Shown: positions 21,246 to 32,100 of the stretch, in pieces
Layout of the letters: each line of letters opens with the position of its first letter
Position numbering within the stretch: the first letter of the stretch is position 1
Source of the DNA: Rodentibacter myodis
GTDB lineage: Bacteria > Pseudomonadota > Gammaproteobacteria > Enterobacterales > Pasteurellaceae
Length of the DNA stretch: 64,000 nucleotides
Reading direction: 5' to 3'
NCBI RefSeq assembly: GCF_001999305.1
Contig: NZ_MLHQ01000015.1
Location: 47,833 to 111,832, forward strand
Notes under the pieces: model-generated
Databases searched by the model: none
Told to the model about the DNA's origin: nothing
The model's input: only the letters and a program-made list of their open reading frames with translations
Made by a program: the position numbers and the translations under genes

Positions 21246-22361
21246 ATGAAAAACGTTGGTTTTATTGGATGGCGCGGAATGGTTGGTTCCGTCTTAATGG
21301 ATCGTATGGTGCAAGAAAATGATTTTGCGGATTTAAACCCTGTTTTCTTCACCACATCACAAGCAGGACAAAAAGCGCCGGTGTTTGCCGGTAAAGAGGC
21401 AGGCGAGCTGAAAAATGCTTTTGATATTGAAGAATTGAAAAAGTTGGACATTATTGTTACTTGCCAAGGTGGTGATTACACCAACGAAATTTATCCTAAA
21501 TTAAAAGCCACCGGTTGGGACGGTTACTGGGTTGATGCCGCCTCTGCACTGCGTATGAAAGATGATGCCATTATCGTATTAGATCCGGTGAATCAACACG
21601 TGATTTCCGAAGGCTTAAAAAATGGCGTAAAAACCTTTGTGGGAGGAAACTGTACCGTCAGCTTAATGCTAATGGCAATCGGCGGTTTATTTGAAAAAGA
21701 TTTGGTGGAATGGATTTCTGTCGCTACCTATCAAGCGGCATCCGGTGCCGGTGCAAAAAATATGCGTGAATTGCTCACCCAAATGGGCTTATTGCGTGAT
21801 GCGGTGAAAGAAGAATTAGCCAACCCCGCTTCTTTCATTTTAGAAATTGAACGTAAAGTAACGGCTGAAATGCGTGGCGACAATTTCCCAACCGAAAACT
21901 TCGGTGCAGCATTAGGCGGCAGCCTCATTCCTTGGATTGACAAATTACTGCCGGAAACAGGACAAACCAAAGAAGAATGGAAAGGTTATGCCGAAACCAA
22001 CAAAATTTTGGGATTGAGTGACAACCCAATTCCGGTGGACGGTTTATGCGTGCGTATCGGTGCATTACGTTGCCACAGCCAAGCCTTCACAATTAAATTG
22101 AAAAAAGATTTACCGTTGCAAGAAATCGAACAAATTATTGCCTCACACAATGAATGGGTGAAAGTCATTCCAAACGACAAAGAAACCACATTGCGTGAAC
22201 TAACACCGGCTAAAGTCACCGGCACATTAAGTGTACCAGTTGGACGTTTACGCAAATTGGCAATGGGGCCTGAATACTTAGCGGCGTTCACCGTGGGCGA
22301 CCAATTATTATGGGGTGCCGCAGAGCCGGTTCGCCGAATTTTAAAACAATTAGTCGCATAA
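21246..22361 (+). CDS. asd: Aspartate-semialdehyde dehydrogenase
   Basis: NADPH-dependent reduction of aspartyl phosphate to aspartate semialdehyde, the branch point to lysine/diaminopimelate, threonine and methionine. 371 aa, enterobacterial-type Asd. N-terminal NADP motif [17 protein letters not shown], active-site Cys in [25 protein letters not shown], and substrate His in [25 protein letters not shown] before the ATG. Single gene flanked by terminators. Confidence 0.98.
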   Translation: MKNVGFIGWRGMVGSVLMDRMVQENDFADLNPVFFTTSQAGQKAPVFAGKEAGELKNAFDIEELKKLDIIVTCQGGDYTNEIYPKLKATGWDGYWVDAASALRMKDDAIIVLDPVNQHVISEGLKNGVKTFVGGNCTVSLMLMAIGGLFEKDLVEWISVATYQAASGAGAKNMRELLTQMGLLRDAVKEELANPASFILEIERKVTAEMRGDNFPTENFGAALGGSLIPWIDKLLPETGQTKEEWKGYAETNKILGLSDNPIPVDGLCVRIGALRCHSQAFTIKLKKDLPLQEIEQIIASHNEWVKVIPNDKETTLRELTPAKVTGTLSVPVGRLRKLAMGPEYLAAFTVGDQLLWGAAEPVRRILKQLVA

Positions 22362-22366
22362 TTGAT

Positions 22367-22402
22367 AAGGCGTGTGAACCGAGGGTTCGCACACCTTTTT
22401 TA
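22367..22402 (+). terminator. Terminator after asd
   Basis: AAGGCGTGTGAACC and GGTTCGCACACCTT make a long, slightly bulged stem followed by a T run. Confidence 0.85.
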
Positions 22403-22445
22403 TTTTCAACATCATTCCGGCTAATAAACCTTGCCTAAAATATCT

Positions 22446-23390
22446 ATGATCCGAGAACCTCAATTCACCCAATTTGCTTTAACCGAACTGCTTCCCTTCT
22501 TTGAACAATTTCCAACGCAATATTTGAATGGGAAAAATGGCATCAATATTGCCTATCGTCATTTTGTTCACAATAAAAGTGCGGTCAGAAAATTGATGAT
22601 TTTGGTGAATGGACGAGCGGAAAATATGCTGAAATGGTCGGAACTTGCCTATGATTTTTACCACCAAGGCTATGATGTTTTACTTTTTGACCACCGCGGA
22701 CAAGGTTACTCAGACAGGCTTTTAAAAGAGACGGAAAAAGGGCATTTGGATGAATTTCGTTTCTATGTGGAAGATATGGCAAAAATCATCGAAAAAACCA
22801 CCGCACTTTTTGCTTATCAAACTCAACATTTACTCGCCCATTCCCTTGGGGCATTAATTGCCACCTATTATTTGGCAAATTGCGACCACCACATCAAAAA
22901 AGCCGTATTATCCTCCCCCTTTTTTGGCGTGCCGCTAAAACACCCGATTCGGGATGAATTAATTATCGCCACGATGAATTTATTCGGACTGGGGAAACGT
23001 TATGTCTTCGGCAAAGGTGCGTATAAACCGGCACATTTAGAAAATAACGAACTTAGTTTTTGTAAAACCCGAATGAAATGGATGAATCGGATAAACCGAA
23101 AATACGCCGAACTTCACCTCGGCGGCCCTACTTTTCGCTGGGTGCATTTATGTCTTAATGCCATCAAACGATTACCACTCATCATTCCACGCATTGAAAT
23201 TCCGGTGTTAATCTTACAATCGGAAAAAGAAAAAATTGTCGATAACCAAACACTGGAAAAACTCACCGCACTTTTCCCCAATGCTCAGTGCGAATTAATC
23301 CAAAACGCCAAACACGAAATTTTATTTGAACGGGATGAATTAAGATCAAAGGTAATGACCCAAATCACCCAATTCTTTGAAAGGGCATAA
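22446..23390 (+). CDS. pldB: Alpha/beta hydrolase, PldB-like lysophospholipase
   Basis: About 314 aa serine hydrolase resembling lysophospholipase L2 (PldB). Order of motifs: strand and oxyanion region LMILVNGRAENMLKWSELA, FDHRGQGYSDR, nucleophile elbow AHSLGA, and the late Asp/His region EKEKIVDNQ ... NAKHEILFE. No signal peptide, so cytoplasmic or peripheral on the inner membrane. The start is uncertain: ATG 22446 or TTG 22431 (adding five residues), neither with a clear ribosome site. Three USS cores lie inside the gene. Confidence 0.82.
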   Translation: MIREPQFTQFALTELLPFFEQFPTQYLNGKNGINIAYRHFVHNKSAVRKLMILVNGRAENMLKWSELAYDFYHQGYDVLLFDHRGQGYSDRLLKETEKGHLDEFRFYVEDMAKIIEKTTALFAYQTQHLLAHSLGALIATYYLANCDHHIKKAVLSSPFFGVPLKHPIRDELIIATMNLFGLGKRYVFGKGAYKPAHLENNELSFCKTRMKWMNRINRKYAELHLGGPTFRWVHLCLNAIKRLPLIIPRIEIPVLILQSEKEKIVDNQTLEKLTALFPNAQCELIQNAKHEILFERDELRSKVMTQITQFFERA

Positions 23391-23500
23391 TTTAAACTTG
23401 TACCGGATTGCTATTGGCTTTTTTCTCCCTCAAGCCCTAAAATAAGCCCCATTTACTGATCGCATTTCTGCCGATTTTTAGCACATAAACAGGTAACTCA

Positions 23501-26086
23501 ATGATTTCTCAAGAAAATTTTTCACAACACACCCCAATGATGCAGCAATATCTCAAACTTAAAGCGGAGAATCCGGATATTTTGCTGTTTTATCGGATGG
23601 GGGATTTCTATGAGTTGTTTTATGACGATGCGAAAAAAGCGGCAGCGTTATTGGATATTTCCTTAACCAAACGAGGACAGTCGGCAGGCGAGCCTATTCC
23701 AATGGCAGGTGTGCCTTATCACGCGGTGGAAGGTTATTTGGCCAAATTGGTTCAGTTGGGAGAACCGGTCGCAATTTGTGAACAGGTGGGTGACCCGGCA
23801 ACGAGTAAAGGGCCGGTGGAACGTCAAATTGTACGGATTGTCACCCCCGGCACCGTGAGTGATGAAGCCTTATTGCCGGAACGGCAAGACAATCTCATTG
23901 CAGCCGTATATCAAGAAAAAGACAAATTTGGTTTAGCCACCTTGGATATGACTTCCGGTCGTTTTCAGCTTTGTGAGCCGGCAGATAAAGAAACTTTACG
24001 GGCAGAACTGCAACGCATTGCCCCTGTTGAATTGCTTTATTGTGAAGATTTTACCGAAATGGCAGCGATTGAACATTGTAAAGGTTTACGCCGCCGCCCG
24101 ATTTGGGAATTTGAACTTAGTACCGCCATTACCTTATTAAACCGCCAGTTCGGGACAAAAGATCTTCGTGCTTTTGGCGTGGAAAAATCACCACTGGGAT
24201 TAAGTGCCGCAGGTTGCCTGTTGCAATATGCAAAAGAAACACAACGTACGGCACTGCCACATATTCAAAGTATTAGTGTGATTCAAAACCAAGACTGCAT
24301 TCAGCTTGATGCAGCGACACGCCGTAATTTAGAACTGACCCAAAACCTTGCCGGCGGAACGGAAAATACCTTGGCTTCCGTGTTGGATAAATGCGTCACG
24401 CCAATGGGCAGTCGTTTATTGAAACGTTGGATTCACCAACCGATTCGGGATAGACAAAAATTGCAACAACGCCAACAAGCCATTGCGGAAATTCTCAATT
24501 TTGATCTGGTGGATGAGTTGCAACCTTACTTGCAATTAGTGGGCGATATGGAACGCATTTTGGCTCGAGTAGCATTGCGTTCGGCACGTCCACGTGATTT
24601 AACCCGTTTGCGTACCGCATTGGAGCAAATTCCCGCATTGCAAACCATTGTTCAACAAAAAACACCGCCATTTTTGACCGCACTTTTCGGGCAAATTAGC
24701 GATTTTAGCGAACAATGTGATTTGCTTCAGCGTGCGATTATCGAAACGCCGCCTTTATTAATTCGTGATGGTGGCGTGATTGCCAAAGGTTACAATGCCG
24801 AACTGGATGAATGGCGAACCCTTTCTGATGGCGCAACCCAATATCTTGAAAATCTTGAAAAACGGGAACGTGAAAGCACGGGCATTGATACCCTCAAAAT
24901 CGGTTTTAATGCCGTACACGGTTACTACATTCAAATCAGCCAAGGGCAGGCGCATAAAGCTCCAATCCATTATGTACGCCGCCAAACCTTGAAAAATGCC
25001 GAGCGTTACATCATCCCCGAATTGAAAGAATATGAAGATAAAATGCTGAAATCCAAAGGGGCGGCATTGGCATTAGAAAAACAACTGTATGAGGAATTGT
25101 TTGATTTATTGTTACCGTATTTAGGGGCATTGCAAATGGCAAGCCTTGCCTTGGCAGAACTGGATGTATTGGTGAACTTGGCAGAACGTGCGGACACCTT
25201 AAATTATGTAATGCCGACTTTTTGCGATGATATTCGGGTGAGCATTGAAAACGGTCGCCATCCGGTGGTGGAACAAGTCTTAAAAGAGCCGTTTATTGCC
25301 AATCCTGTTGAACTGAATTCGGATCGCCATTTGCTGATCATTACCGGCCCGAATATGGGCGGTAAAAGCACTTATATGCGCCAAACCGCGTTGATTACGC
25401 TAATGGCATATATCGGTAGTTTTGTACCGGCAGACAGTGCGCAAATCGGGCAGATTGATCGCATATTCACCCGCATTGGCGCATCGGATGATCTTGCTTC
25501 CGGTCGTTCTACGTTTATGGTGGAAATGACGGAAATGGCAAATATTCTTCATCAAGCCACGGCACAAAGCCTTGTGCTGATTGATGAAATCGGGCGGGGA
25601 ACATCCACTTATGACGGACTTTCTCTGGCTTGGGCTTGTGCCGAATGGTTGGCGAAAAAAACTCGCGCCCTCACCTTATTTGCCACCCATTATTTTGAAC
25701 TGACCGTTTTGCCGGAACAGTTTGAAGGCATTCAAAACGTCCATTTGGATGCATTGGAACACAACAATAGCATCGCTTTTATGCACGCCGTGCAAGAGGG
25801 AGCGGCAAGTAAAAGTTATGGCTTGGCGGTGGCGGCATTGGCAGGTGTGCCACAACCTGTCATAAAATTGGCAAAACAAAAATTAACGCAATTAGAAAAA
25901 AACGCCGGACATTCGGCGGATCAACAAATTCAAGCCTTGCGTGAGGCCAATCAAAATCAAGGCGAATTAATGTTTGAACAAACAACGGATGTTCTACGGG
26001 AAACCATTGAAAAACTCGACCCCGATGAACTCAGCCCAAAACAAGCGTTGGCATATTTATATCAGTTGAAGAAACTGGTGAGTTAA
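23501..26086 (+). CDS. mutS: DNA mismatch repair protein MutS
   Basis: Recognises mismatches and starts methyl-directed repair with MutL. 861 aa, full length. Mismatch-binding motif [12 protein letters not shown] near residue 37, clamp and lever domains in the middle, ATPase Walker [14 protein letters not shown] near residue 615, Walker B region [14 protein letters not shown], helix-turn-helix near the C-terminus ([19 protein letters not shown]) and the C-terminal dimerisation tail. Single gene; the 3' side is the repeat-rich gap. Confidence 0.99.
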   Translation: MISQENFSQHTPMMQQYLKLKAENPDILLFYRMGDFYELFYDDAKKAAALLDISLTKRGQSAGEPIPMAGVPYHAVEGYLAKLVQLGEPVAICEQVGDPATSKGPVERQIVRIVTPGTVSDEALLPERQDNLIAAVYQEKDKFGLATLDMTSGRFQLCEPADKETLRAELQRIAPVELLYCEDFTEMAAIEHCKGLRRRPIWEFELSTAITLLNRQFGTKDLRAFGVEKSPLGLSAAGCLLQYAKETQRTALPHIQSISVIQNQDCIQLDAATRRNLELTQNLAGGTENTLASVLDKCVTPMGSRLLKRWIHQPIRDRQKLQQRQQAIAEILNFDLVDELQPYLQLVGDMERILARVALRSARPRDLTRLRTALEQIPALQTIVQQKTPPFLTALFGQISDFSEQCDLLQRAIIETPPLLIRDGGVIAKGYNAELDEWRTLSDGATQYLENLEKRERESTGIDTLKIGFNAVHGYYIQISQGQAHKAPIHYVRRQTLKNAERYIIPELKEYEDKMLKSKGAALALEKQLYEELFDLLLPYLGALQMASLALAELDVLVNLAERADTLNYVMPTFCDDIRVSIENGRHPVVEQVLKEPFIANPVELNSDRHLLIITGPNMGGKSTYMRQTALITLMAYIGSFVPADSAQIGQIDRIFTRIGASDDLASGRSTFMVEMTEMANILHQATAQSLVLIDEIGRGTSTYDGLSLAWACAEWLAKKTRALTLFATHYFELTVLPEQFEGIQNVHLDALEHNNSIAFMHAVQEGAASKSYGLAVAALAGVPQPVIKLAKQKLTQLEKNAGHSADQQIQALREANQNQGELMFEQTTDVLRETIEKLDPDELSPKQALAYLYQLKKLVS

Positions 26087-26100
26087 AAAACTCCCTAAAA

Positions 26101-26425
26101 ATGACCGTACTTTTCCTCCCTCAGCCTGCGGCACCTCCCTCCGCAAGCGGAGAGAGAAAGGGGGGCAACCTGATAACATCCTTTACATCTTACCCCGAAC
26201 ACATCGTTTATATTTTCTTCACTCTCTCTGCTTGCGGAGGACTGATGCTTACATTTGAGCGTTGGCTTTGCCTACGACCCCAAAGGGGCGAGCGAAGAGA
26301 GTAACCTGTTACGAAGTGACTGAGGGAGGGATTGTAACGTAGTCGCAAAAACTTTGTGAAAAATAACCGCACTTTTCTCTCCCTCAGCCTAAGGCACATT
26401 CTTTTGTAAATGGAGAGAGGGAAGG
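26101..26425. repeat. Cluster of related direct and inverted intergenic repeats with USS-like ends
   Basis: Two diverged direct copies start CTCCCTCAGCCT, at about 26116 and 26378. Each is preceded by a USS or near-USS (ACCGTACTT 26104-26112; ACCGCACTT 26366-26374) and ends in GGAGAGAG. Between them lie inverted relatives: CTCTCTCTGCTTGCGGAGGA near 26222 and TGACTGAGGGAGGGATTG near 26318. Internal hairpins such as CTCCGC-AA-GCGGAG are present. No reading frame looks real. The remainder of this 549-bp gap (26087-26635) holds one more hairpin at 26521. Confidence 0.6.
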
Positions 26426-26520
26426 AAAATTGGGTATTTCAAGCATTTCTCTTGATAAACAGAGGAAGAAAATTTGGTGGCGTGATGAAACAAATGCACA
26501 AAGAAAAAATAGTGTGAATA

Positions 26521-26544
26521 GTAGAGACAGCCACGCTGTCGTCC
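26521..26544. repeat. Short hairpin repeat (GTAGAGA...CGTCC family)
   Basis: GTAGAGACAGCCACGCTGTC followed by GTCC; GACAGC pairs with GCTGTC. Shares its two ends with hairpins at 4140 and 34991. Confidence 0.45.
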
Positions 26545-26588
26545 TTTTTCAAATAACCCCTTCATTGCACAACGGCAACATAATACCG

Positions 26589-26633
26589 AAAATAAAGGGA
26601 AAACCGGTTGATGACAGGTTTTCCCTTATGAAG
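26589..26633 (-). terminator. Hairpin after msrQ
   Basis: AAGGGAAAACC near 26596 pairs with GGTTTTCCCTT near 26619; it lies just past the msrQ stop and probably ends the msrPQ message. The T run is weak. Confidence 0.5.
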
Positions 26634-26635
26634 GC

Positions 26636-27220
26636 TTAACGAAGAAACCTTGGTGAAAGCCATTTCCACAACAAAATCACGAATACGCAAGCGCCGATTA
26701 CGAGCGGGGCGAGGGTAACGCTTTTCACCGACCAATAATAATGCACTGCTGCCAACCCAATGGCGGGGTAAGCCCATTGATGGATTTTAAACCATTTTTG
26801 CCCGAGTTTACGCTTAAGTGAAGGTAATGAGGTGATCGCCATGACCGTTAAAATAGCAAAGGCGATAAACCCCAAGATTAAATAAGGTCGGCTAAACAGT
26901 TCGCTGAAGAATAACCTGACATCCTGCCCCAATTCCAGCATAAAATAGCTTGTAACGTGTAATGCGGCCCAAACAAAAGCCCATAATCCAAGTGGTCGGC
27001 GTAAAATTTGGTACTGATTTTTACGCAATACTTGCAACATTATCCCAACCAAAAACATCACACAAAAAATAATGATTGCCGTATAACCAAGGAAATGCTC
27101 AATTTCTTTAATTGGATCACTGCCGAGCAGGTTCGGATTGTCGCCACTTAAGGCATAGCCCAACCAAATTGCCGGGCTAAGACAGCATAAATGAATTAAT
27201 ATTTGCCAAAAACGTAGCAT
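26636..27220 (-). CDS. msrQ: Haem-binding membrane subunit MsrQ (YedZ)
   Basis: Inner-membrane b-type haem protein that passes quinone electrons to periplasmic MsrP. 194 aa with about six membrane spans, beginning [19 protein letters not shown]. Candidate haem histidines lie in EIEHFLGYTA, WAALHVTSYF, KIHQWAYP and AAVHYYW. It starts directly at the end of msrP (stop and start share position 27220), so the two are translationally coupled. Confidence 0.93.
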   Translation of the reverse strand: MLRFWQILIHLCCLSPAIWLGYALSGDNPNLLGSDPIKEIEHFLGYTAIIIFCVMFLVGIMLQVLRKNQYQILRRPLGLWAFVWAALHVTSYFMLELGQDVRLFFSELFSRPYLILGFIAFAILTVMAITSLPSLKRKLGQKWFKIHQWAYPAIGLAAVHYYWSVKSVTLAPLVIGACVFVILLWKWLSPRFLR

Positions 27221-28140
27221 TAGAAATGTTCCCTTAAATCTAAACCGGTGTACAACTGTGCCACTTCTTTTTCGTAACCATTGAACATTAAGGTTGGTTG
27301 ACGTTTAACCGAGAACAATCCACCACTGCCGATAACCCTTTCGGAGGCTTGCGACCAACGAGGATGATCCACATTCGGATTCACATTGGCGTAAAAACCG
27401 TATTCTTGCGGGGCGAGTTTTTCCCAAGTGGTGAGCGGACGGGTTTCCGAGAAGGTGATTTTGACAATGGATTTGATACTTTTAAAGCCGTACTTCCACG
27501 GCACAACCAATCGAATCGGCGCACCATTTTGTGGTGGCAACGGCTTTCCGTATAAGCCCGTTGCAAGCAAGGTGAGTGGGTTTAAGGCTTCATCCAAGCG
27601 TAAGGCTTCTACATAAGGGTACTCAATGCCGCCACCGAAAAAGTGATTTTTTTGTCCGGGCATTTGTTCCGGATCAAACAGTGTATGAAAGACAACATAT
27701 TTGGCTTTGGCGGTGGGTTTGGCTTTTTCAATTAAACGGGCGAGTTCAAACCCTTGCCAAGGAATGACCATTGACCACGCCTCGACACAGCGAAAACGGT
27801 AAATACGTTCTTCCAACGGGAAGGTGTTGGTTAAAGCGGCGTAATCAAGGGTGAAAGGTTGTTCCACTTCACCGTCAATCTCAAGTTGCCACGGGTTTGT
27901 CTTAAAATCTTTGGCGTATTGGGCAGGCGAGCCTTTATCTACCCCAAATTCATAAAAATTATTATAACCGATCACTTTTTCTTCGGGGGTCAGTATCAGT
28001 TTATCGGGCGATCGGGACGTGGTTTCCGCAAAATTTGTTTTTGGCAACAATGCCCCCACCGCCCCAAGACCAAGGGCTGCGATAATTTTACGTCTTTGCT
28101 TAAAAATCGCTTCAGGGGTAACATCTGATTGTTTTAGCAT
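27220..28140 (-). CDS. msrP: Molybdopterin-dependent methionine sulfoxide reductase MsrP (YedY)
   Basis: Periplasmic enzyme that repairs oxidised methionines in envelope proteins. 306 aa with a twin-arginine signal ([20 protein letters not shown]) and an oxidoreductase molybdopterin domain; the Mo-ligating cysteine is in [11 protein letters not shown], with further signatures NKVYEFGVDK-like [15 protein letters not shown] and [16 protein letters not shown]. Operon with msrQ, and divergent from an ECF sigma factor gene with only 83 bp between them, which suggests stress control. Confidence 0.94.
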   Translation of the reverse strand: MLKQSDVTPEAIFKQRRKIIAALGLGAVGALLPKTNFAETTSRSPDKLILTPEEKVIGYNNFYEFGVDKGSPAQYAKDFKTNPWQLEIDGEVEQPFTLDYAALTNTFPLEERIYRFRCVEAWSMVIPWQGFELARLIEKAKPTAKAKYVVFHTLFDPEQMPGQKNHFFGGGIEYPYVEALRLDEALNPLTLLATGLYGKPLPPQNGAPIRLVVPWKYGFKSIKSIVKITFSETRPLTTWEKLAPQEYGFYANVNPNVDHPRWSQASERVIGSGGLFSVKRQPTLMFNGYEKEVAQLYTGLDLREHF

Positions 28141-28179
28141 CGTTTATCTCCTTGTTTTATAAAAATAGTTTTCTTGTTT

Positions 28180-28205
28180 GACGAAAATCATTTAAAATCC
28201 TTACA
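28180..28205 (-). promoter_or_regulatory. Candidate ECF-type promoter for msrPQ
   Basis: On the minus strand TGTAAGG (28205-28199) is followed after 15 nt by CGTC (28183-28180), the shape of many ECF promoters (a purine-rich -35 and a CGTC-type -10). It would give a leader of about 33 nt before msrP. Assignment to the adjacent sigma factor is inference. Confidence 0.35.
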
Positions 28206-28223
28206 AAAAATTAGAAAAACAAA

Positions 28224-28790
28224 ATGTATAACCTATCAAATAAAGAATTAGATGAAATACGGTTGCAAATGCTTAAATTTGCTGTATTACAACTTTCTGA
28301 TTCAAATTTAGCGGAAGATATTGTTCAAGAAGCATTTGAATCTGCCTATAAATATGCAGATACTTTCTGCGGAAAATCAGCTTTGAAAACTTGGATATTT
28401 TCCATTCTTAAAAATAAAATTATTGATGCTTTGAAGCGAAAGAAACCGATCCCGGTATCGGAATTGGTGGAAGATCACGAGATTGAAAATTTTTTTGACC
28501 AGACAGGGCATTGGAGCGAAAATGATGCTCCTTCGGAATGGACCGGTATTCAAGCTACGGTGTATAAGAGTGAATTTTGGGCAATTTTTCATCTTTGTTT
28601 AAATAAACTCCCCGCTCAACAAGCTCGTGTTTTTATGATGCGTAACTATCTCGGTTTAGCCACTCAAGAGATTTGCCAAGAATGCGAAATTTCAGTGAGT
28701 AACCTTAATGTGTTACTTTATCGTGCCAGATTACAACTGCAGGTTTGTTTGGCAAGAAATTGGTTTAATGGTGAAAATGATGCGATGTAA
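28224..28790 (+). CDS. ECF-type RNA polymerase sigma factor
   Basis: 188 aa with only regions 2 and 4. Region 2 runs from LKFAVLQLSDSNLAEDIVQEAFESAYKYADTF to KTWIFSILKNKIIDALKRKK; region 4 from CLNKLPAQQARVFMMRNYLGLATQEICQECEISVSNLNVLLYRAR. The intervening part is longer than usual. It resembles the Haemophilus/Neisseria group of ECF factors. A small zinc-type anti-sigma gene overlaps its 3' end, and msrPQ lies divergently, so a regulon for oxidative envelope damage is likely. Confidence 0.88.
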   Translation: MYNLSNKELDEIRLQMLKFAVLQLSDSNLAEDIVQEAFESAYKYADTFCGKSALKTWIFSILKNKIIDALKRKKPIPVSELVEDHEIENFFDQTGHWSENDAPSEWTGIQATVYKSEFWAIFHLCLNKLPAQQARVFMMRNYLGLATQEICQECEISVSNLNVLLYRARLQLQVCLARNWFNGENDAM

Positions 28791-28962
28791 ACAAGCGACT
28801 CAATTTATTTCATTATCTTATGAGCAACCCTTGTCGACTTATCAGAAAATTCGTCTTAAAACCCATTTACTCATTTGTCCGTATTGTCGGGCTTTTGGTA
28901 AAAACACCAAACGATTGCATCATTTGTTGAAAGACTATGGTCAGGGAAAAGGGGAGAAATAA
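28780..28962 (+). CDS. Zinc-binding anti-sigma factor (ZAS/zf-HC2 type)
   Basis: About 60 aa, cytoplasmic, no membrane span. It carries HLLICPYC, the HxxxCxxC zinc motif of ZAS anti-sigma factors, and an extra N-terminal Cys (MRCKQATQFISLSYEQ). GGTGA upstream favours ATG 28780 or 28777; ATG 28768 is also in frame. It overlaps the end of the sigma gene, the usual arrangement for a sigma/anti-sigma pair. Oxidation of the zinc cysteines would release the sigma factor; this is inferred from the family. Confidence 0.78.
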   Translation: MRCKQATQFISLSYEQPLSTYQKIRLKTHLLICPYCRAFGKNTKRLHHLLKDYGQGKGEK

Positions 28963-29134
28963 AGTGAGTGAAAATAGGTAGTGATTAGATTTGTGATGGT
29001 CTTTTCATACAAGAACAAAACACGCAAAACTACACTGTTTTTAACCGCACTTTTCGCCTTTTACAGTTATAGTCGTAACAATATTCGCACAATATCCAAT
29101 CATTTTAAATTTGTAAATAAAAGTACAGAGGATA

Positions 29135-29169
29135 AAAAAGCAACAGCCTTTTGGGTTGTTGCTTTTTTC
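29135..29169 (-). terminator. Bidirectional terminator downstream of purL
   Basis: AAAAAAGCAACA pairs with TGTTGCTTTTTT, with A and T tracts on both sides. It serves purL on the minus strand and can stop sigma-operon readthrough. The rest of the 28963-29182 gap holds a USS at 29044-29052 and nothing else. Confidence 0.88.
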
Positions 29170-29182
29170 GTTATATTCATCG

Positions 29183-32100
29183 CTATTTCAACACTATTCT
29201 TGCATTTCTAAATAATCTCATCCAAGCACCGTCTTCGCTCCACTCTTCCGGATACCAAGAGTTAGAGACAGCACGGAATACCCGCTCCGGATGAGGCATC
29301 ATTGCAGCAATGCGGCCGTCAGTGTTGGTGATTGCGGTGATGCCCAATGCCGAGCCGTTTGGGTTTGCCGGATAAGTTTCGGTAACCTTCAAATGGCTAT
29401 CAATGTATTGTGCAACGATTAAGTTTTGTGCTTGAAGTGCGGTCAAATTTTCCGGTGTTTTAAATTCCACCCGCCCTTCCCCGTGTGATACGGCGATTGG
29501 CATATGTGATCCCGCCATACCTTGAAACCAGAGGGAGGAGGTATCGTTAATTTTCACCATTGCGGCACGGGCTTCAAAGCGTTCGGATTTGTTACGAACG
29601 AAACGAGGCCAGTTTTCCGCCCCCGGGATAATTTCTGCAAGGTTTGAGATAAATTGACAGCCGTTACATACACCGAGTGAAAGGGTATTTTCATTGGCGA
29701 AGAATTGGCTGAATTGATCGCGTAATTGTGGGTTGAATAAAATGGATTTTGCCCAGCCACCACCTGCACCGAGTACATCCCCATAAGAGAATCCTCCGCA
29801 GGCAACCATTGCATTAAAGTCATTTAAGTTATAGCGACCTGCCATTAAATCGCTCATATGTACATCAATTGCCGCAAAGCCTGCACGGTCAAAGGCGGCT
29901 GCCATTTCTACGTGGCTGTTTACGCCTTGTTCACGCAATACGGCGACTTTTGGTTTTGCCCCTTTGGCAATGTAAGGGGCGGCAATATCTTCATTTGGGT
30001 GATAAGTTAAGAATGCTGATAAGCCTTTGTTGGTTGGATCTTTTTTCGCTTCAAATTCTTCATCGGCACATTCAGGATTATCACGTAAACGTTGCATTTG
30101 GTGGGTGAGTTCGGCCCAAATTCCACGCAATGCCGAACGTTTTTCGCTGAGTAATTTTTGGTTGCCGCGTGCGATTTCAATGCGATCATCGGTGATAACC
30201 GCACCGATTTCGTGTGTGATTGGCAATAAATCGTGGGCTTGTAAGATATCACGCACGGCACTTAATTCGCCCTCGGCAACTTGAATCACTGCCCCCAATT
30301 CTTCGTTGAATAATACGGCAAGATCATTGTCGCCTAATGCGGAAATATCCACTTCCACACCACAGTTACCGGCGAATGCCATTTCTGCCAAGGTGGTGAT
30401 TAAACCGCCGTCTGAGCGGTCGTGATAAGCCAATAATTTACGTGCCGCCACAAGAGATTGCATTGCATTGAAGAAATTTTTCAATGTCGCTACGTTCACC
30501 ACATCGGCAGGTTTATCGCCAAGTTGTTTGTAAACTTGAGCAAGGGCGGTCGCCCCAAGGCGATTTTTTCCTTCGCCCAAATCAATGAAGAGTAGGCGGG
30601 ATACGCCTTTATCGGTGCGAAGTTGCGGTGTGACGGTTTTACGCACATCTTCCACGCGTGCAAATGCACTGATCACTAAAGAAAGAGGGGCGGTTACCGT
30701 TTTTTGTTCGCCATTTTCCTGCCAAGTAGTTTTCATTGACATTGAATCTTTCCCCACCGGAATGGTAAGACCCAATGCCGGACAAAGTTCTTCCCCCACC
30801 GCTTTTACGGCTTCGTAAAGACCGGCATCTTCACCGCAGTGGCCTGCGGCAGACATCCAGTTTGCGGAAAGTTTAATGCGTTTAATCTCGCCAATATTGG
30901 TGCCGGCAATGTTGGTAATGGATTCGGCAACCGCCAAACGTGCGGAAGCACCAAAATCAAGTAAGGCGACAGGCGCACGTTCGCCCATTGCCATTGCTTC
31001 ACCGTGATAGCTATCAAGACTTGCGGTGGTAACAGCCACATCCGAGACCGGAATTTGCCACGGCCCGACCATTTGATCACGTGCGACCATACCGGTAACG
31101 GAGCGATCGCCAATGGTAATTAAGAAGGTTTTTTCTGCCACGACCGGCAAGCGTAATACACGGTGAAGGGCTTCTTTTAGTTCAATCCCTTCTTGTAAAA
31201 CACGGGGATTTTCAACCGCACTTGATTGTACATTGCGGGTCATTTTCGGGGTTTTACCGAGTAGCACATTCATCGGTAAATCAATCGGATTATTATTGAA
31301 ATGGCTATCGTGCAAAGTTAAATGTTTTTCTTCGGTCGCTTCGCCAATCACCGCGAATGGCGCACGCTCACGCTCACAAAGTGCGGTAAATAATTCAAGT
31401 TTTTCCGGTGCTACGGCTAAAACGTAGCGTTCTTGCGATTCGTTGCACCAAATTTCAAGTGGCGACATCCCTTTTTCATCACAAAGAATGGAACGTAAAT
31501 CGAATTTGCCGCCACGTTCGCCATCGTGTACCAATTCCGGCATTGCGTTGGATAAGCCGCCTGCCCCCACATCGTGGATAAATAAAATCGGGTTGTCTTC
31601 GCCAAGTTGCCAACAGCGATCGATCACCTCTTGGCAACGGCGTTCCATTTCAGGGTTTTCACGTTGAACGGAAGCAAAATCCAAATCTTCTTTTGATTTG
31701 CCGCTATCCATTGAGGATGCCGCGCCACCGCCTAAACCGATATTCATTGCGGCACCGCCTAAGACAATGAGTTTTGCACCGACAGGAATGTCGCCTTTTT
31801 GCACGTGTTCGGCGCGGATATTGCCAATTCCGCCGGCAAGCATAATGGGTTTATGATAGCCACGCACTTCTTCGCCATTGAAACTGTTTACTTTTTCTTC
31901 ATAAGTGCGGAAATAACCGAGCAATGCCGGACGACCAAATTCATTGTTGAATGCCGCCCCACCCAATGGGCCTTCAATCATAATATCGAGGGCTGAAGCA
32001 ATGCGGTTTGGTTTAGAAAGCGGATTTTCCCAAGGTTGCTCAAAGTTTGGAATCATAAGGTTTGAGACGGAAAAACCGGTTAAACCGGCTTTTGGTTTTG

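Noticed and set aside
26101..26425. CRISPR-like array
   Set aside because: Repeats are diverged, palindromic, of mixed orientation and unevenly spaced; no spacers of regular length and no cas genes.
26430..26639. 69-codon frame in the gap before msrQ
   Set aside because: Crosses the 26521 hairpin repeat and the msrQ terminator; no ribosome site or recognisable protein features.
28981..29211. 76-codon frame after the anti-sigma gene
   Set aside because: It has no clear ribosome site, contains a USS and runs through the purL terminator hairpin; the encoded sequence resembles no family.
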